Shown: positions 18,441-27,085, numbered from the stretch's first letter. The stretch: 64,000 nucleotides of DNA from Mycobacterium dioxanotrophicus (GCF_002157835.1 NZ_CP020809.1:1860001-1924000); one strand, 5' to 3'. Translations and numbers: made by a program. The notes: generated by a model from the letters alone, not told the origin.

Positions 18441-18542
18441 CTACTTGGAACCGCAGTTGCAGTCTGACCCGCACTTGCAGTTCTCACACGTACAGTCCGG
18501 ATTGCCGCAGCCGGTGGATTCGGTGTTCGTATCGCTGCTCAT
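18441..18542 (-). CDS. Metallothionein-like Cys-rich peptide, 33 aa
   Basis: This short frame encodes 33 residues with seven Cys at positions 12, 17, 19, 22, 24, 28 and 30. Three C-x-C pairs and no His or aromatic residues make a metallothionein-type metal-binding pattern. It does not resemble mycobacterial MymT by eye, which is longer and contains His, so it would be a different type. The ATG at 18542 lies ten bases after the stop of the membrane-anchored repeat protein, so it is probably the last gene of that operon; no strong ribosome binding site was seen. Likely ligands are Cu(I) or Zn(II) (inference). Being so small, it may be missed by gene callers. Confidence 0.7.
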   Translation of the reverse strand: MSSDTNTESTGCGNPDCTCENCKCGSDCNCGSK

Positions 18543-18552
18543 GCATGTGAGT

Positions 18553-20010
18553 CTATGCCGGTGCCACCAGCGAGTGGAGTTCTTTGCCGTCGTCGGAGAG
18601 TTCGACGAGGGCGTTGTCGATTCTCCACAGTTCATGAAATGAGTCGGGGTCAACCGGTGTGGTCCATAGCTTTTCGCAGCTGGCCAGGTCCATCGCGAAC
18701 GTTGTCGCGCCGGTGATCTCGTAGCGGACGGTCTCGAATACGCCGACCCTTCCGTCATTGGCGACGTACCCGCTCATGTTGGGCCGGCACGCATTACCTT
18801 CTTGGCCGGTCGTCAGGTCGAACTGCCTCCAGCGCCGCACCTTCACCGGCCCCTCCCACGTGGACTCGGGCGCGTACAGGCGATGGCCGATCAGGCGTGC
18901 GTTCTGCCCCAGTTGTTGATCGGGAAATTGGAGGAGCCCCGCTCCGTTGGCGCCGAAGACGGTAGAGTCCGGGGATTCCAGAATGGGGAGGATCTTCGAC
19001 AATGTCGAGAGAAAGCCTGAAAGTTTGGTTTCTCCAACATGATTGCCGTCATCGTCGAAGAAGATCACTACATCGGGAATCGACACTTTCATGTCTGAGG
19101 TGGCCTCGAACGCGAAACCTCCAGGGTAGACAACGGCTGTCAGGGGGCGCAGCCCCTTGCCGAGGTCGGGCGTGATCACCTTGCCGTCGATCAATGAGAA
19201 CACCGTCATGCGATCCGACCCTTTGACCGAGTCCCTCGCGGCGGCCAGTGATGGCGGTGCGGCATCGGAGGTCCATTTCGTGGTTCCTATTGTGACGCCA
19301 GGAACGAACCAAGTGGTTTCCGTACGGGGACCAATGCCGTAAATGCCCTCGCCAGGTGCCCGAGCGACAGCGTAGGTGCCCACCTGCTCGACGTCGGGAC
19401 CGTTACTCGAATTCGCGTGAAGTTTGGTCGGACCGTTGAACAGTACGCTGCCGGTCCGTGCATCGATCGCCCAAGCGACGCTCTCCAAGTTGCCCTCCCG
19501 GACGGCGTCTGAGATGCACAAGACAGAGTCGGGTCCGTTCACGAAGCAGTCGAGGAAATCCGGGCCAGCATCGATCCTGACTGGGGCAAACAGTTGTTTA
19601 CCGGTGTGGACGTCCAATCCGACCAGCCATCGTTCTGCGTCGGGGGAACCCGGGCTTCTCGCGAGGAAGTAGCCCTTCGCGCCTACGGCCCCAATGAATG
19701 GCGTCGACCAGACATGTGGTTCGTCAGTTCTGCCGAAGACGTTCGTTTCGGGAAGGCCCAGATCCTCAACGCTTGTACGCCAGCCTGGGACCGGCCGCGC
19801 TCGCATGGACGACTCGAGGACCGTCTGTTCAGGTGGCTGCCATTCCCCACGGTGGAACGTGGGAGCGGTGTCATCGCTCATCAGTCGCTTGGTCATGACG
19901 ACGGTGACGATGGCGCCGACCGCCAAGGCAACGACAGCTGCCAGAACCAAGCCGATCGTCCACAATCGCGCGTAACGCGGCATAGGGCTGCGGTAAGGAT
20001 TCCTCGTCAT
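18553..20010 (-). CDS. Membrane-anchored PQQ-like repeat (beta-propeller) protein of the Esp cassette
   Basis: The 485-residue protein has a short cytoplasmic N-terminus, one membrane helix at about residues 16-40 (L-V-L-A-A-V-V-A-L-A-V-G-A), and a large outside domain. That domain has repeated strand patterns such as W-L-V-G-L-D-V-H-T-G-K-Q-L-F, V-A-W-A-I-D-A-R-T-G-S-V-L-F and R-Q-F-D-L-T-T-G-Q-E-G, typical of PQQ/WD-like propeller blades. Several Cys may form disulfides. It follows the YbaB-like gene by 12 bases and precedes the metallothionein-like gene by 10. Its base composition looks more AT rich than its neighbours. Function is unknown; a periplasmic binding or scaffold role is inferred. 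Confidence 0.75.
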   Translation of the reverse strand: MTRNPYRSPMPRYARLWTIGLVLAAVVALAVGAIVTVVMTKRLMSDDTAPTFHRGEWQPPEQTVLESSMRARPVPGWRTSVEDLGLPETNVFGRTDEPHVWSTPFIGAVGAKGYFLARSPGSPDAERWLVGLDVHTGKQLFAPVRIDAGPDFLDCFVNGPDSVLCISDAVREGNLESVAWAIDARTGSVLFNGPTKLHANSSNGPDVEQVGTYAVARAPGEGIYGIGPRTETTWFVPGVTIGTTKWTSDAAPPSLAAARDSVKGSDRMTVFSLIDGKVITPDLGKGLRPLTAVVYPGGFAFEATSDMKVSIPDVVIFFDDDGNHVGETKLSGFLSTLSKILPILESPDSTVFGANGAGLLQFPDQQLGQNARLIGHRLYAPESTWEGPVKVRRWRQFDLTTGQEGNACRPNMSGYVANDGRVGVFETVRYEITGATTFAMDLASCEKLWTTPVDPDSFHELWRIDNALVELSDDGKELHSLVAPA

Positions 20011-20022
20011 AGCGGAGCTGCT

Positions 20023-20457
20023 CTATTCGGTGCCGGAATAGTAATCGGCAAGCATCCGTGCCTTCTCGCTGATAACGGTCTCAGGGGTTGGCAGGCCGAT
20101 GGTGTGTTCCAGGAAACTGCGCGTACTCGCAGGATCCTGTCCGAGCGCTCGCATCAGAGTCGCAAGGAGATAGTGCTGCGCTGCCTCGGCCTGTCTACTT
20201 GCGAGAGCACAGGTCGTGACGACCTCGTCCGCGAGTTCCGCCTCGGTCATACGCGTCACCTGCGTCGACAAAGCCACCTGAATCACTGTGCCGTCGACCA
20301 GGCCATTCGCCGTGACAGCGCCACTTGGACTGACCGCAGTCACCAGAAGCGTTTCGACAGTCTCGTCGCTGTCACCTGCGGCCGCCTCTCGATCGTCGGC
20401 CGCGACATCGATCCATTCGTCCCAGGAGTCTGTTGAGTGCGACCAATCGTCAGTCAC
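20023..20457 (-). CDS. YbaB/EspL-like protein
   Basis: The 144-residue protein has an acidic N-terminus and a middle segment V-T-A-V-S-P-S-G-A-V-T-A-N-G-L-V-D-G followed by helices, resembling the YbaB/EbfC-like fold found in ESX-1 cytosolic proteins such as EspL. These partner proteins act in the cytoplasm with type VII substrates. The GTG start is 24 bases after the EspC-like stop. There is no signal peptide. Family assignment is moderate; placement in the cassette is clear. Confidence 0.6.
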   Translation of the reverse strand: MTDDWSHSTDSWDEWIDVAADDREAAAGDSDETVETLLVTAVSPSGAVTANGLVDGTVIQVALSTQVTRMTEAELADEVVTTCALASRQAEAAQHYLLATLMRALGQDPASTRSFLEHTIGLPTPETVISEKARMLADYYSGTE

Positions 20458-20481
20458 GCCGTCGTCCCGTCAGTCGCGGTA

Positions 20482-20811
20482 TCAGGCCTGGCATGCGGTA
20501 CCGACCTCCCCGATCGTCCTGCCCTCCCGGTAGTCGACGTTGTTGTAATTTGTCGCGGCTCTTCCGAGCTTCTCGTGAAACTCCGCCGCCACTCTCGCCA
20601 GCGTTTCTCCTGCGGCCTTTCGAGGTTCGCCTGCCGATAATTCGTGAAGTGTGGCTGAGCAAACCAACCCATGCGAACTCTCAATTTTGGCTACGATGTC
20701 GGCAACTTCGCGATTCGCGCCGGTGATGAGGTCGCCCGCCGTCTGGTGTTTAGCGCCGAGTTCGTCCAGGAATTCGGTCATAACAGCCAGATTCAGTTCC
20801 AAATTGGACAC
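20482..20811 (-). CDS. EspC-like type VII secretion substrate
   Basis: The 109-residue protein matches the EspC family. S-S-H-G-L-V-C-S-A-T aligns with T-H-G-P-Y-C-S of EspC at the helix turn that replaces W-x-G, and Y-N-N-V-D near the C-terminus is the Y-x-x-x-D secretion signal. It lacks a Sec signal, as expected for type VII export. GTG start with AAGGA upstream. It lies 29 bases after the EspA-like gene, the same order as espA-espC, so the two probably form a secreted pair. No ESX core genes are in the window, so export must use a machine encoded elsewhere. Confidence 0.8.
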   Translation of the reverse strand: MSNLELNLAVMTEFLDELGAKHQTAGDLITGANREVADIVAKIESSHGLVCSATLHELSAGEPRKAAGETLARVAAEFHEKLGRAATNYNNVDYREGRTIGEVGTACQA

Positions 20812-20840
20812 GGGTCATCCTTAGAGTTCTCGAGTGGACG

Positions 20841-21842
20841 TCATTTGGGCAGGCCGCCGGGTGGATGGCTCGGTGGCGTGATGTGCGGCAGCGGTAGATC
20901 TGCAGGCAGGCCATAGATTGGCGGTGCTTCGGATTCGACGGGTAGCGGTGTTGCTGGTGGCCCGTATATCGGCGGACGTTTCCGCGGTTCGTATGGCGAG
21001 TCGGCTTTGGCGTGGGAAGGCAGGTCTGCCTGATCTTGCAGAGGATCTACGAACGGGCCGCACCCGCCTGCGTATCCCGATGTGTCGCTCTTGGCGTCCT
21101 CGTAGTCAACGGAAACTCTCCGGATATCCGACGCATTCTGAAACGAGTTGCTGACCATGATTCCCATTTGGGTTGATGTGGTAGCGAGGGCCGCGGCGGC
21201 TGCCGCCGTATCGGCAGCTATCAATTTTGCGATATTCGCGCCAGGAATGAGGAGCAGAGCCCTGGTTGCGAGGCCGTAATCGGATAAAGTTTGTGACGTC
21301 GAATCCAAGACTTCACGAGTCTGCCGAACCTGGTCCGCTTCTGTTTTCAATACGCGGCCGATTTCTTGATCTGCAGCTGAGACTGCGGAAACGTGCTTCC
21401 GATGCGCAATAGTGACGGTGTTGTATGCGCTCGCCGCCGCGCCATCCCATGTTTTGTCGTCCTCTTCTAACTCCGCACCGACGAGCGTCTCGAGTGCCTT
21501 CTGGAGGTAGATCGCTGACTGCCAATACTCACTGCCTTCTTCGAGGCTTCCCGACCCAGTCAGCTTCTTTTCGCCTTCGATGATGAGCTGAGCTGCGGCA
21601 ATGATCGGGGAGTCTGCCAATTTGCCGAGCTCTCCAAGGTATTTGACCGGAGCCGGGGCGATGTCGATGCCGAGACCGGCGAGGCCGCTGACGACGTCCT
21701 TGGTATCGCCAATCACCTTGCGGCCGTTGGTGGCGACACCGTGCATGTCCAGCTCGAGGACGTCTTTGACCAAGCCCGGCACATCGCTGATACCGCTTCT
21801 GATGCCATTGCCGATGTCGAACAGATCTTTGAGAATGCCCAC
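20841..21842 (-). CDS. EspA/EspE-like type VII secretion-associated protein
   Basis: The 333-residue protein is mostly helical. T-W-D-G-A-A-A-S-A-Y-N supplies a W-x-G turn, followed by a long helical region, an Ala-rich hydrophobic stretch (A-A-D-T-A-A-A-A-A-A-L-A-T-T) and a Pro-rich tail with repeated P-P-I-Y-G-L/P-P motifs. This matches the layout of EspA/EspE-type ESX-1 substrates. It is the first gene of the cassette. The GTG start has AAGGGGG 8 bases upstream, but a hairpin spans both. By analogy with EspA-EspC it would be co-secreted with the EspC-like protein. Confidence 0.7.
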   Translation of the reverse strand: MGILKDLFDIGNGIRSGISDVPGLVKDVLELDMHGVATNGRKVIGDTKDVVSGLAGLGIDIAPAPVKYLGELGKLADSPIIAAAQLIIEGEKKLTGSGSLEEGSEYWQSAIYLQKALETLVGAELEEDDKTWDGAAASAYNTVTIAHRKHVSAVSAADQEIGRVLKTEADQVRQTREVLDSTSQTLSDYGLATRALLLIPGANIAKLIAADTAAAAAALATTSTQMGIMVSNSFQNASDIRRVSVDYEDAKSDTSGYAGGCGPFVDPLQDQADLPSHAKADSPYEPRKRPPIYGPPATPLPVESEAPPIYGLPADLPLPHITPPSHPPGGLPK

Positions 21843-21861
21843 CGCAAGAACCCCCTTGCGG
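21842..21861 (-). promoter_or_regulatory. Hairpin covering the ribosome binding site and start of the EspA-like gene
   Basis: On the transcript, CCGCAAG and CTTGCGG form a perfect 7-base-pair stem around a six-base loop. The stem and loop contain the AAGGGGG ribosome binding site, and the last stem base is the G of the GTG start codon. Folding would hide the site, so initiation could be conditional. Functional meaning is inference. Confidence 0.5.
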
Positions 21862-21993
21862 AACAGTCTAGGCCCCAGTCGTACAGGAAACTGTCAGGAG
21901 TTTCGCAGCATCGACTCGGGGTCGGCTAGAGGGTGGCAAGGGGGCGTGCGGCACTGTCGCCGGATGGCGTGCCTGCCAAGTCGCAGACGCGAA

Positions 21994-22938
21994 CTAGTTC
22001 GCGTGCAGCGCCTCGTTGAGGGTGATGCCGGTGCCATCGCGCTTGACGACCTCGACCGCGCCCGAGAGGGAATTGCGCCGGAACAGCAGGTTGCTCGCGC
22101 CGGAGAGGTCCTTGGCCTTGACGGTCTGACCGTCGGCGGCGGTGACCTTCGTGCCGCCGGTGACGTAGAGACCAGCCTCGATGACGCAGTCGTCGCCCAG
22201 CGAGATGCCCAGCCCGGCGTTGGCGCCCAGCAGGCAGCGCTGGCCGACCGAGATGACCTCTTTGCCGCCTCCGGACAGGGTGCCCATGATGGATGCGCCG
22301 CCACCGACGTCGGAGCCGTCACCGACGACCACGCCTGCCGAGATACGGCCTTCGACCATCGAGGTGCCCAGCGTGCCCGCGTTGAAGTTCACGAAGCCCT
22401 CGTGCATGACCGTGGTGCCCGAGGCGAGATGAGCGCCGAGGCGGACGCGATCGGCGTCGGCGATCCGGACCCCGGCCGGGGTCACGTAGTCGACCATCCG
22501 CGGGAACTTGTCCACGCCGTAGACGGTCACCGCGCCGCGGCGACGCAACCGGCCCCGGACGATCTCGAAGCCTTCCACGGCGCACGGCCCGAAGTTGGTC
22601 CACACCACGTTGGCCAGCAGGCCGAATATGCCATCCAGGTTGGCCTCATGCGGCTTGGTCAACCGGTGCGAGAGCAGGTGCAGCCGCAGATACACGTCGT
22701 GGGTATCGGCAGGCTTGTCGTCCAGTGAGGCGATCGTGGTGCGCACGGCGACCACCTCGACGCCGCGGTCGGCGTCGGGACCGGTCAGACCCGCGAAGTC
22801 GGCGGGAATGTCGTCGCCGGTCAGCCGCACGGTGCCGGGCTCGCCGGATCCGGCGAGCTCAGGAGCAGGAAACCAGGTGTCCAGGACGGTTCCGTCGGCG
22901 GCAATGGTGGCCAGGCCGACGCCAGATGCGGCAGTCAC
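21994..22938 (-). CDS. dapD: Tetrahydrodipicolinate N-succinyltransferase
   Basis: The 314-residue enzyme transfers succinyl from succinyl-CoA to tetrahydrodipicolinate in the diaminopimelate/lysine pathway. The C-terminal half is a left-handed beta-helix of hexapeptide repeats ([19 protein letters not shown] and following), with the longer N-terminal domain of the actinobacterial DapD type. It is divergent from dapE across 71 bases, as in M. tuberculosis (Rv1201c/Rv1202). The pathway feeds peptidoglycan cross-links and lysine. Confidence 0.93.
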   Translation of the reverse strand: MTAASGVGLATIAADGTVLDTWFPAPELAGSGEPGTVRLTGDDIPADFAGLTGPDADRGVEVVAVRTTIASLDDKPADTHDVYLRLHLLSHRLTKPHEANLDGIFGLLANVVWTNFGPCAVEGFEIVRGRLRRRGAVTVYGVDKFPRMVDYVTPAGVRIADADRVRLGAHLASGTTVMHEGFVNFNAGTLGTSMVEGRISAGVVVGDGSDVGGGASIMGTLSGGGKEVISVGQRCLLGANAGLGISLGDDCVIEAGLYVTGGTKVTAADGQTVKAKDLSGASNLLFRRNSLSGAVEVVKRDGTGITLNEALHAN

Positions 22939-23009
22939 GATGGCCTAGGTTACTGGACCGATTCCCCCGGTCGTTTCGCTCCCGCCCGGCGACACTACCG
23001 TGGACGTTC

Positions 23010-24080
23010 ATGGGGCTTGACTTGCGCGCCGATCCGATCGCACTGACAGCCGCGCTGGTGGACATTCCCAGCGAGTCCCGCCACGAACAGCGCATCGCCG
23101 ACGAGATCGAGGCCGCGCTGCGTGCGCAGGCCCCGTCCTTCGAGGTGATCCGCAACGGCGACGCCGTGCTGGCGCGCACGCACCTGGGTCTGCCGTCGCG
23201 GGTCATGCTGGCAGGCCATATCGACACCGTGCCCGCCGCCGACAACGTGCCCAGCCGGATCGTCGACGGTGACATGTACGGCTGCGGCACCTCCGACATG
23301 AAGTCGGGCGACGCGGTGTTCCTGCACCTGGCGGCCACCATCGCCGAGCCCGCGCACGACATCACGCTGGTCATGTACGACTGCGAGGAGATCGAGTCGA
23401 GCGCCAACGGGCTCGGCCGCATCGAGCGGGAGCTGCCCGAGTGGCTGGCCGCCGACGTCGCGATTCTCGGCGAGCCGTCGGGCGGCTACATCGAAGCCGG
23501 CTGCCAGGGCACCATCCGCGTCGTGGTCAGCGCAACCGGAACGCGCGCACACTCCGCGCGTTCCTGGTTGGGGGACAACGCTATTCACAAACTCGGCGCG
23601 GTGCTGGACCGGTTGAGCACCTATCAGGCCCGCAGCGTGGATATCGACGGTTGCGTGTACCGCGAAGGCCTGTCGGCGGTGCGCATCGACGGTGGGGTCG
23701 CAGGCAATGTGATTCCGGATGCCGCCTCGGTGACCGTCAACTTCCGCTTTGCGCCCGATCGCAGCGTGGAACAGGCTCTGGCACATGTGCACGAGGTGCT
23801 CGACGGGCTCGACGTGTCGATCGAGCTGACCGACGCGGCCGCCGGCGCACTGCCCGGCCTGACGAAGCCCGCCGCCGCGGCGCTGGTGGCCGCCGCCGGC
23901 GGAGCGGTGCGGGCGAAATACGGCTGGACGGACGTGGCCCGGTTCGCGGCGCTGGGCATTCCCGCAGTCAACTACGGGCCGGGCGATCCGAACCTGGCCC
24001 ACAAGGTCGACGAGCGCGTCGAGACCGCGCAGATCACCGCAGTCACCGACATGCTGCGCAGGTATCTGACGAGCCCATGA
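23010..24080 (+). CDS. dapE: Succinyl-diaminopimelate desuccinylase
   Basis: The 356-residue M20 metallopeptidase-family enzyme hydrolyses N-succinyl-LL-diaminopimelate. Zinc and catalytic residues are visible in [25 protein letters not shown] and G-E-P-S-G-G. The ATG at 23010 gives the same length class as Rv1202; open frame further upstream is antisense to dapD. Its stop overlaps the S4-domain gene (ATGA). Confidence 0.92.
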   Translation: MGLDLRADPIALTAALVDIPSESRHEQRIADEIEAALRAQAPSFEVIRNGDAVLARTHLGLPSRVMLAGHIDTVPAADNVPSRIVDGDMYGCGTSDMKSGDAVFLHLAATIAEPAHDITLVMYDCEEIESSANGLGRIERELPEWLAADVAILGEPSGGYIEAGCQGTIRVVVSATGTRAHSARSWLGDNAIHKLGAVLDRLSTYQARSVDIDGCVYREGLSAVRIDGGVAGNVIPDAASVTVNFRFAPDRSVEQALAHVHEVLDGLDVSIELTDAAAGALPGLTKPAAAALVAAAGGAVRAKYGWTDVARFAALGIPAVNYGPGDPNLAHKVDERVETAQITAVTDMLRRYLTSP

Positions 24081-24442
24081 GCAGCGTTCGTGTCGACAGC
24101 TGGATCTGGGCCGTGCGGATCACCAAAACCCGGTCCATGGCAGCCGCTGCCTGCCGGGCCGGCCACGTCCGCGTCAACGATGTGACCGCCAAACCGGCAC
24201 AACTCGTCAGCCCCGGCGACGAGGTCAGGGTCCGCATCGACGGTCGCGAGCGCATCGTGGAAGTCCTCCGTCCGATCGCCAAACGGGTGGGCGCCGCGAT
24301 CGTGCCGGAATGCCTGATCGACCGCACCCCGCCGCCTCCGCCCAAGGAAATGGTGGCGGCGGTGCCGGTCCGCGATCGGGGAACCGGCAGGCCCACCAAA
24401 CGTGAACGGCGCCAATTGGATCGGCTACGCGGCCACTCCTGA
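24077..24442 (+). CDS. S4-domain RNA-binding protein (Hsp15/RqcP-like)
   Basis: The 121-residue protein starts [20 protein letters not shown], the S4 helix that contacts RNA, followed by [11 protein letters not shown] and V-S-P-G-D-E-V-R-V. This is the pattern of Hsp15 (HslR), which handles stalled 50S-peptidyl-tRNA complexes, and of the related RqcP. The C-terminus is basic ([11 protein letters not shown]). It is translationally coupled to dapE by ATGA, which may be incidental. Role in ribosome rescue is inferred from family. Confidence 0.82.
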   Translation: MSSVRVDSWIWAVRITKTRSMAAAACRAGHVRVNDVTAKPAQLVSPGDEVRVRIDGRERIVEVLRPIAKRVGAAIVPECLIDRTPPPPPKEMVAAVPVRDRGTGRPTKRERRQLDRLRGHS

Positions 24443-24513
24443 ACCCGTTAATCGGTTGCGCCCGTCGGTATCATGGGTGGCGCATCTACTGCTCGACCGA
24501 GGTGGGTTGAAAC

Positions 24514-24543
24514 ATGCTGGGAGACGACGACATCTCCGGGTGA
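24514..24543 (+). CDS. Possible leader peptide (9 codons) before the ABC-F gene
   Basis: ATG at 24514 with GAGGTGGG at 24499-24506 reads M-L-G-D-D-D-I-S-G and stops at 24541-24543. It lies in the 165-base leader of the ABC-F gene. Downstream of it are a GGAGA/TCTCC stem (overlapping the peptide) and a terminator-like hairpin. Short ORFs of this kind commonly sense ribosome stalling upstream of ABC-F resistance genes. Coding is unproven. Confidence 0.4.
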   Translation: MLGDDDISG

Positions 24544-24573
24544 CCGGTGAGAGTCGATTCGTTCCTGTCCATA

Positions 24574-24596
24574 CTGCGCTGTGCGCAGCCTCTTTT
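24574..24596 (+). terminator. Attenuator-like hairpin with T run before the ABC-F gene
   Basis: CTGCGC (24574-24579) pairs with GCGCAG (24583-24588) around a TGT loop, followed by CCTCTTTT (24589-24596), directly upstream of the GGAG ribosome binding site of the ABC-F gene. It has the form of a small intrinsic terminator placed so that readthrough is needed for expression. Confidence 0.45.
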
Positions 24597-24607
24597 GGAG
24601 TTCCCGC

Positions 24608-26218
24608 ATGTCTATTGTCTTTTCCCACGTGTCATTCGCGTGGCCCGATGACACCGAGCTGTTCTCGGATCTGTCGTTCGCCGTCGGTTCCGGTCGCACG
24701 GGACTCGTCGCGCCCAACGGTGCCGGTAAGAGCACGTTGCTCAAACTGATCGCCGGTGAGTACGTGGCGTCGTCGGGATCGGTGACCGTCGACGGCACAG
24801 TCGGCTATCTGCCCCAGACCCTGCCGTTCGTCGCCGATCTGACAGTGGCGCAGGTGCTCGGCATCGCGCCGGTGCTCGACGCGCTGACGGCGCTGGCCGC
24901 CGGTGACGCCAGTGAGGCGGTGTTCGGCACCATCGGCGACGACTGGGACATCGAGGAGCGCTCCCGGGCGCAACTCGATCGACTCGGACTGGCCGCGGTG
25001 GCGTTGGACCGCCCGCTGGGAACGTTGTCCGGCGGGGAGGTGGTGACGTTGGGCCTGGCCGCCGAACTGCTCAAACGCCCCGACGTGCTGTTGCTCGACG
25101 AGCCCACCAACAACCTGGATCTCGATGCGCGCCAACGTCTTTACACCGCCCTCGAGGATTTCGGCGGTACTCTGCTGCTGGTGAGTCACGACCGCGTGCT
25201 GCTGGACCGCATGGATCAGATCGCCGAGTTGCATCGCGGCGACATCGTGTTCTACGGCGGAAATTTCACCGCCTATCAAGAGACGGTCGAGGCCGGCCAG
25301 CAGGTCGCCGAGAGCAACATCCGCAGCGCCGAGCAACAACTCAAGCGTGAGAAGCGTCAGATGCAGCAGGCTCGGGAACGCTCGGCGCGCCGAGCCGGCG
25401 CCGCGGCCCGCAACATCAAGGACGCCGGGCTGCCGAAAATCGTTGCGGGCAAACTCAAACGCGACGCCCAGGAGTCCGCTGCCCGCTCTGATGAGGTGCA
25501 CGCCCGCAGGGTCGACGATGCGAAAGCGCGGTTGGACGATGCCGAACGCGCGTTGCGGGACGACAAGGTGATCGTTCTGGATCTCCCCGATACGGAGGTG
25601 CCCACGGGCCGGACGCTGTTCGCGGCCGAGGGCCTGCAGGTTCATCGCGACGGGCGTAAGTTGTTCTCCGGCAATGGAATCGATCTCTCGATCCGCGGGC
25701 CGGAACGCATCGCGCTGACGGGACCCAACGGTGCGGGCAAGTCGACACTGCTGAGGATCGTCGACGGGACCCTGCCGCCGGATGCCGGGACGGTGCAGCG
25801 GGCCGACGGCCGGATCGCGTACCTGTCTCAGCGGCTCGATCTGCTCGATCCCGAACGCACGGTGGCAGAGAGTCTGGTCGCGGCGGCACCCAGCCTGTCG
25901 CACACCCGCAGGATGCATCTGTTGGCGCAGTTCCTGTTTCGTGGCGACCGGATCGACCTCCCCGTCGGCGTGCTCTCCGGCGGGGAACGGCTGAGGGCCA
26001 CACTGGCGTGCGTGCTCTATGCCGAGCCCACCCCGCAGCTGCTGCTGCTCGACGAACCCACCAACAACCTCGATCTGGTGAGTGTCGGGCAGCTGGAATC
26101 GGCGCTGAACGCCTACCGGGGGGCGTTCGTCGTGGTCAGCCACGACGAACGGTTCCTCGACGCGATCGGGATCGACCGCTGGTTGCGCCTGGACGATGGA
26201 GAGTTGAGCGTCAGCTGA
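24608..26218 (+). CDS. ABC-F family ATPase
   Basis: The 536-residue protein has two ATP-binding cassettes and no membrane segments, the ABC-F layout of translation factors and antibiotic-protection proteins. Walker A motifs are A-P-N-G-A-G-K-S-T (about residue 40) and G-P-N-G-A-G-K-S-T (about residue 375). Signatures are L-S-G-G-E-V-V and L-S-G-G-E-R-L, with L-L-L-D-E-P-T-N-N-L-D twice. Between them a charged helical linker (about residues 230-310, R-E-K-R-Q-M-Q-Q-A-R-E-R-S) would reach toward the peptidyl-transferase centre. The ATG at 24608 has GGAG 7 bases upstream. Resistance function is possible but not shown. Confidence 0.88.
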   Translation: MSIVFSHVSFAWPDDTELFSDLSFAVGSGRTGLVAPNGAGKSTLLKLIAGEYVASSGSVTVDGTVGYLPQTLPFVADLTVAQVLGIAPVLDALTALAAGDASEAVFGTIGDDWDIEERSRAQLDRLGLAAVALDRPLGTLSGGEVVTLGLAAELLKRPDVLLLDEPTNNLDLDARQRLYTALEDFGGTLLLVSHDRVLLDRMDQIAELHRGDIVFYGGNFTAYQETVEAGQQVAESNIRSAEQQLKREKRQMQQARERSARRAGAAARNIKDAGLPKIVAGKLKRDAQESAARSDEVHARRVDDAKARLDDAERALRDDKVIVLDLPDTEVPTGRTLFAAEGLQVHRDGRKLFSGNGIDLSIRGPERIALTGPNGAGKSTLLRIVDGTLPPDAGTVQRADGRIAYLSQRLDLLDPERTVAESLVAAAPSLSHTRRMHLLAQFLFRGDRIDLPVGVLSGGERLRATLACVLYAEPTPQLLLLDEPTNNLDLVSVGQLESALNAYRGAFVVVSHDERFLDAIGIDRWLRLDDGELSVS

Positions 26219-26221
26219 CGG

Positions 26222-27049
26222 TTACATGGGGCGGGTCGCGGCGGTAGGGCCGCGCTCCGCGGCCGGCTTGGGTGCCACGCCGGCGTCGGGAGCGCGGTTA
26301 CCGACCTGCGACGACCGGTGGCTGTCGGCCCCGGTCTGCGTGCCGGCCTGGTGTTCTTGGCCGTCGCGCTCCTTGGCGTCCTTGGACTCCTTGCCGTCCT
26401 TGGCGTCGACCGGCGGCTTCTCGCCGTCCTTTGCGCCGTCGGCGCCTTCGGCCTTGGCCTTCTCCAGCGTCTCCGCACCGGTTTCTGCGGCACCGCCACC
26501 ACCTTGTGTCGCGGCCTGCACGATGCCCTGGACGCCCTGCATGACCTGCTGGGGAATCTGGCTCAGCCCCTGCGTCATGCCCTGGATCGGCTGGGTGACG
26601 GACTGCGCCATCTGTCCCATCATCTGACCCATCTGACCGAGCATCTGTCCGGCCGCCTGGCTTCCGCCGTCCTGGCCGGAGGGAGCGCCCGCGCCGCCGG
26701 GCGTCGCGGACCCCGTGGGCGAACCGCCTTGTCCGCCCGAGCCTTCCAGCTCGGCAGCGCGGGCCCTCAGGCGCTCGGCGGCCGCGGTGTCACCGCGCTC
26801 ATAGGCCTGGGCGGCCTGTCGGAGCAGGCTCCCGAGCTCGCCGGAGGCGGCTTGGGTGGCCGCCACTGCGGCACTGCGTGACGCCTGGGTGCCGTCGAAC
26901 GGGCTCTGCATCGGAAATCCGATGGCGCCGTGGCTGTCGGACACGCTCCCGACCGCACCGTTGAGCACATTGCTCGCCGACGAGCTGACATCGTCGAGTT
27001 GTTGACCCAGGGCATTCACTGCACCGATGTCTGCATTGAACTGTGTCAT
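26222..27049 (-). CDS. EspC-like type VII secretion target with Gln/Met-rich and charged C-terminus
   Basis: The 275-residue protein has a helical N-terminus (residues 1-90) of the ESX-secreted type: F-D-G-T-Q-A-S-R-S-A-A-V-A-A at the turn and A-Y-E-R-G-D, a Y-x-x-x-D export signal, near residue 84. After it come Gly/Ser/Pro linkers, a Gln/Met-rich amphipathic segment (L-G-Q-M-G-Q-M-M-G-Q-M-A-Q) and a Lys/Asp/Glu-rich tail. No Sec signal is present. Start ATG has GAGGGG upstream. It follows the AAA-ATPase gene on the same strand by 36 bases, the Rv1203c-Rv1204c arrangement. Exported location is inferred. Confidence 0.7.
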   Translation of the reverse strand: MTQFNADIGAVNALGQQLDDVSSSASNVLNGAVGSVSDSHGAIGFPMQSPFDGTQASRSAAVAATQAASGELGSLLRQAAQAYERGDTAAAERLRARAAELEGSGGQGGSPTGSATPGGAGAPSGQDGGSQAAGQMLGQMGQMMGQMAQSVTQPIQGMTQGLSQIPQQVMQGVQGIVQAATQGGGGAAETGAETLEKAKAEGADGAKDGEKPPVDAKDGKESKDAKERDGQEHQAGTQTGADSHRSSQVGNRAPDAGVAPKPAAERGPTAATRPM

Positions 27050-27085
27050 CTCGGCCCCTCGGATAGTGCGTTGCAGCTACCGATT

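Noticed and set aside
24574..24588. CTGCGC-TGT-GCGCAG as a DNA-binding palindrome
   Set aside because: The T run after it and its place before the ribosome binding site fit an RNA attenuator better.
24632..26143. 503-residue antisense frame in the ABC-F gene
   Set aside because: Shadow of a gene with two intact ATPase cassettes.
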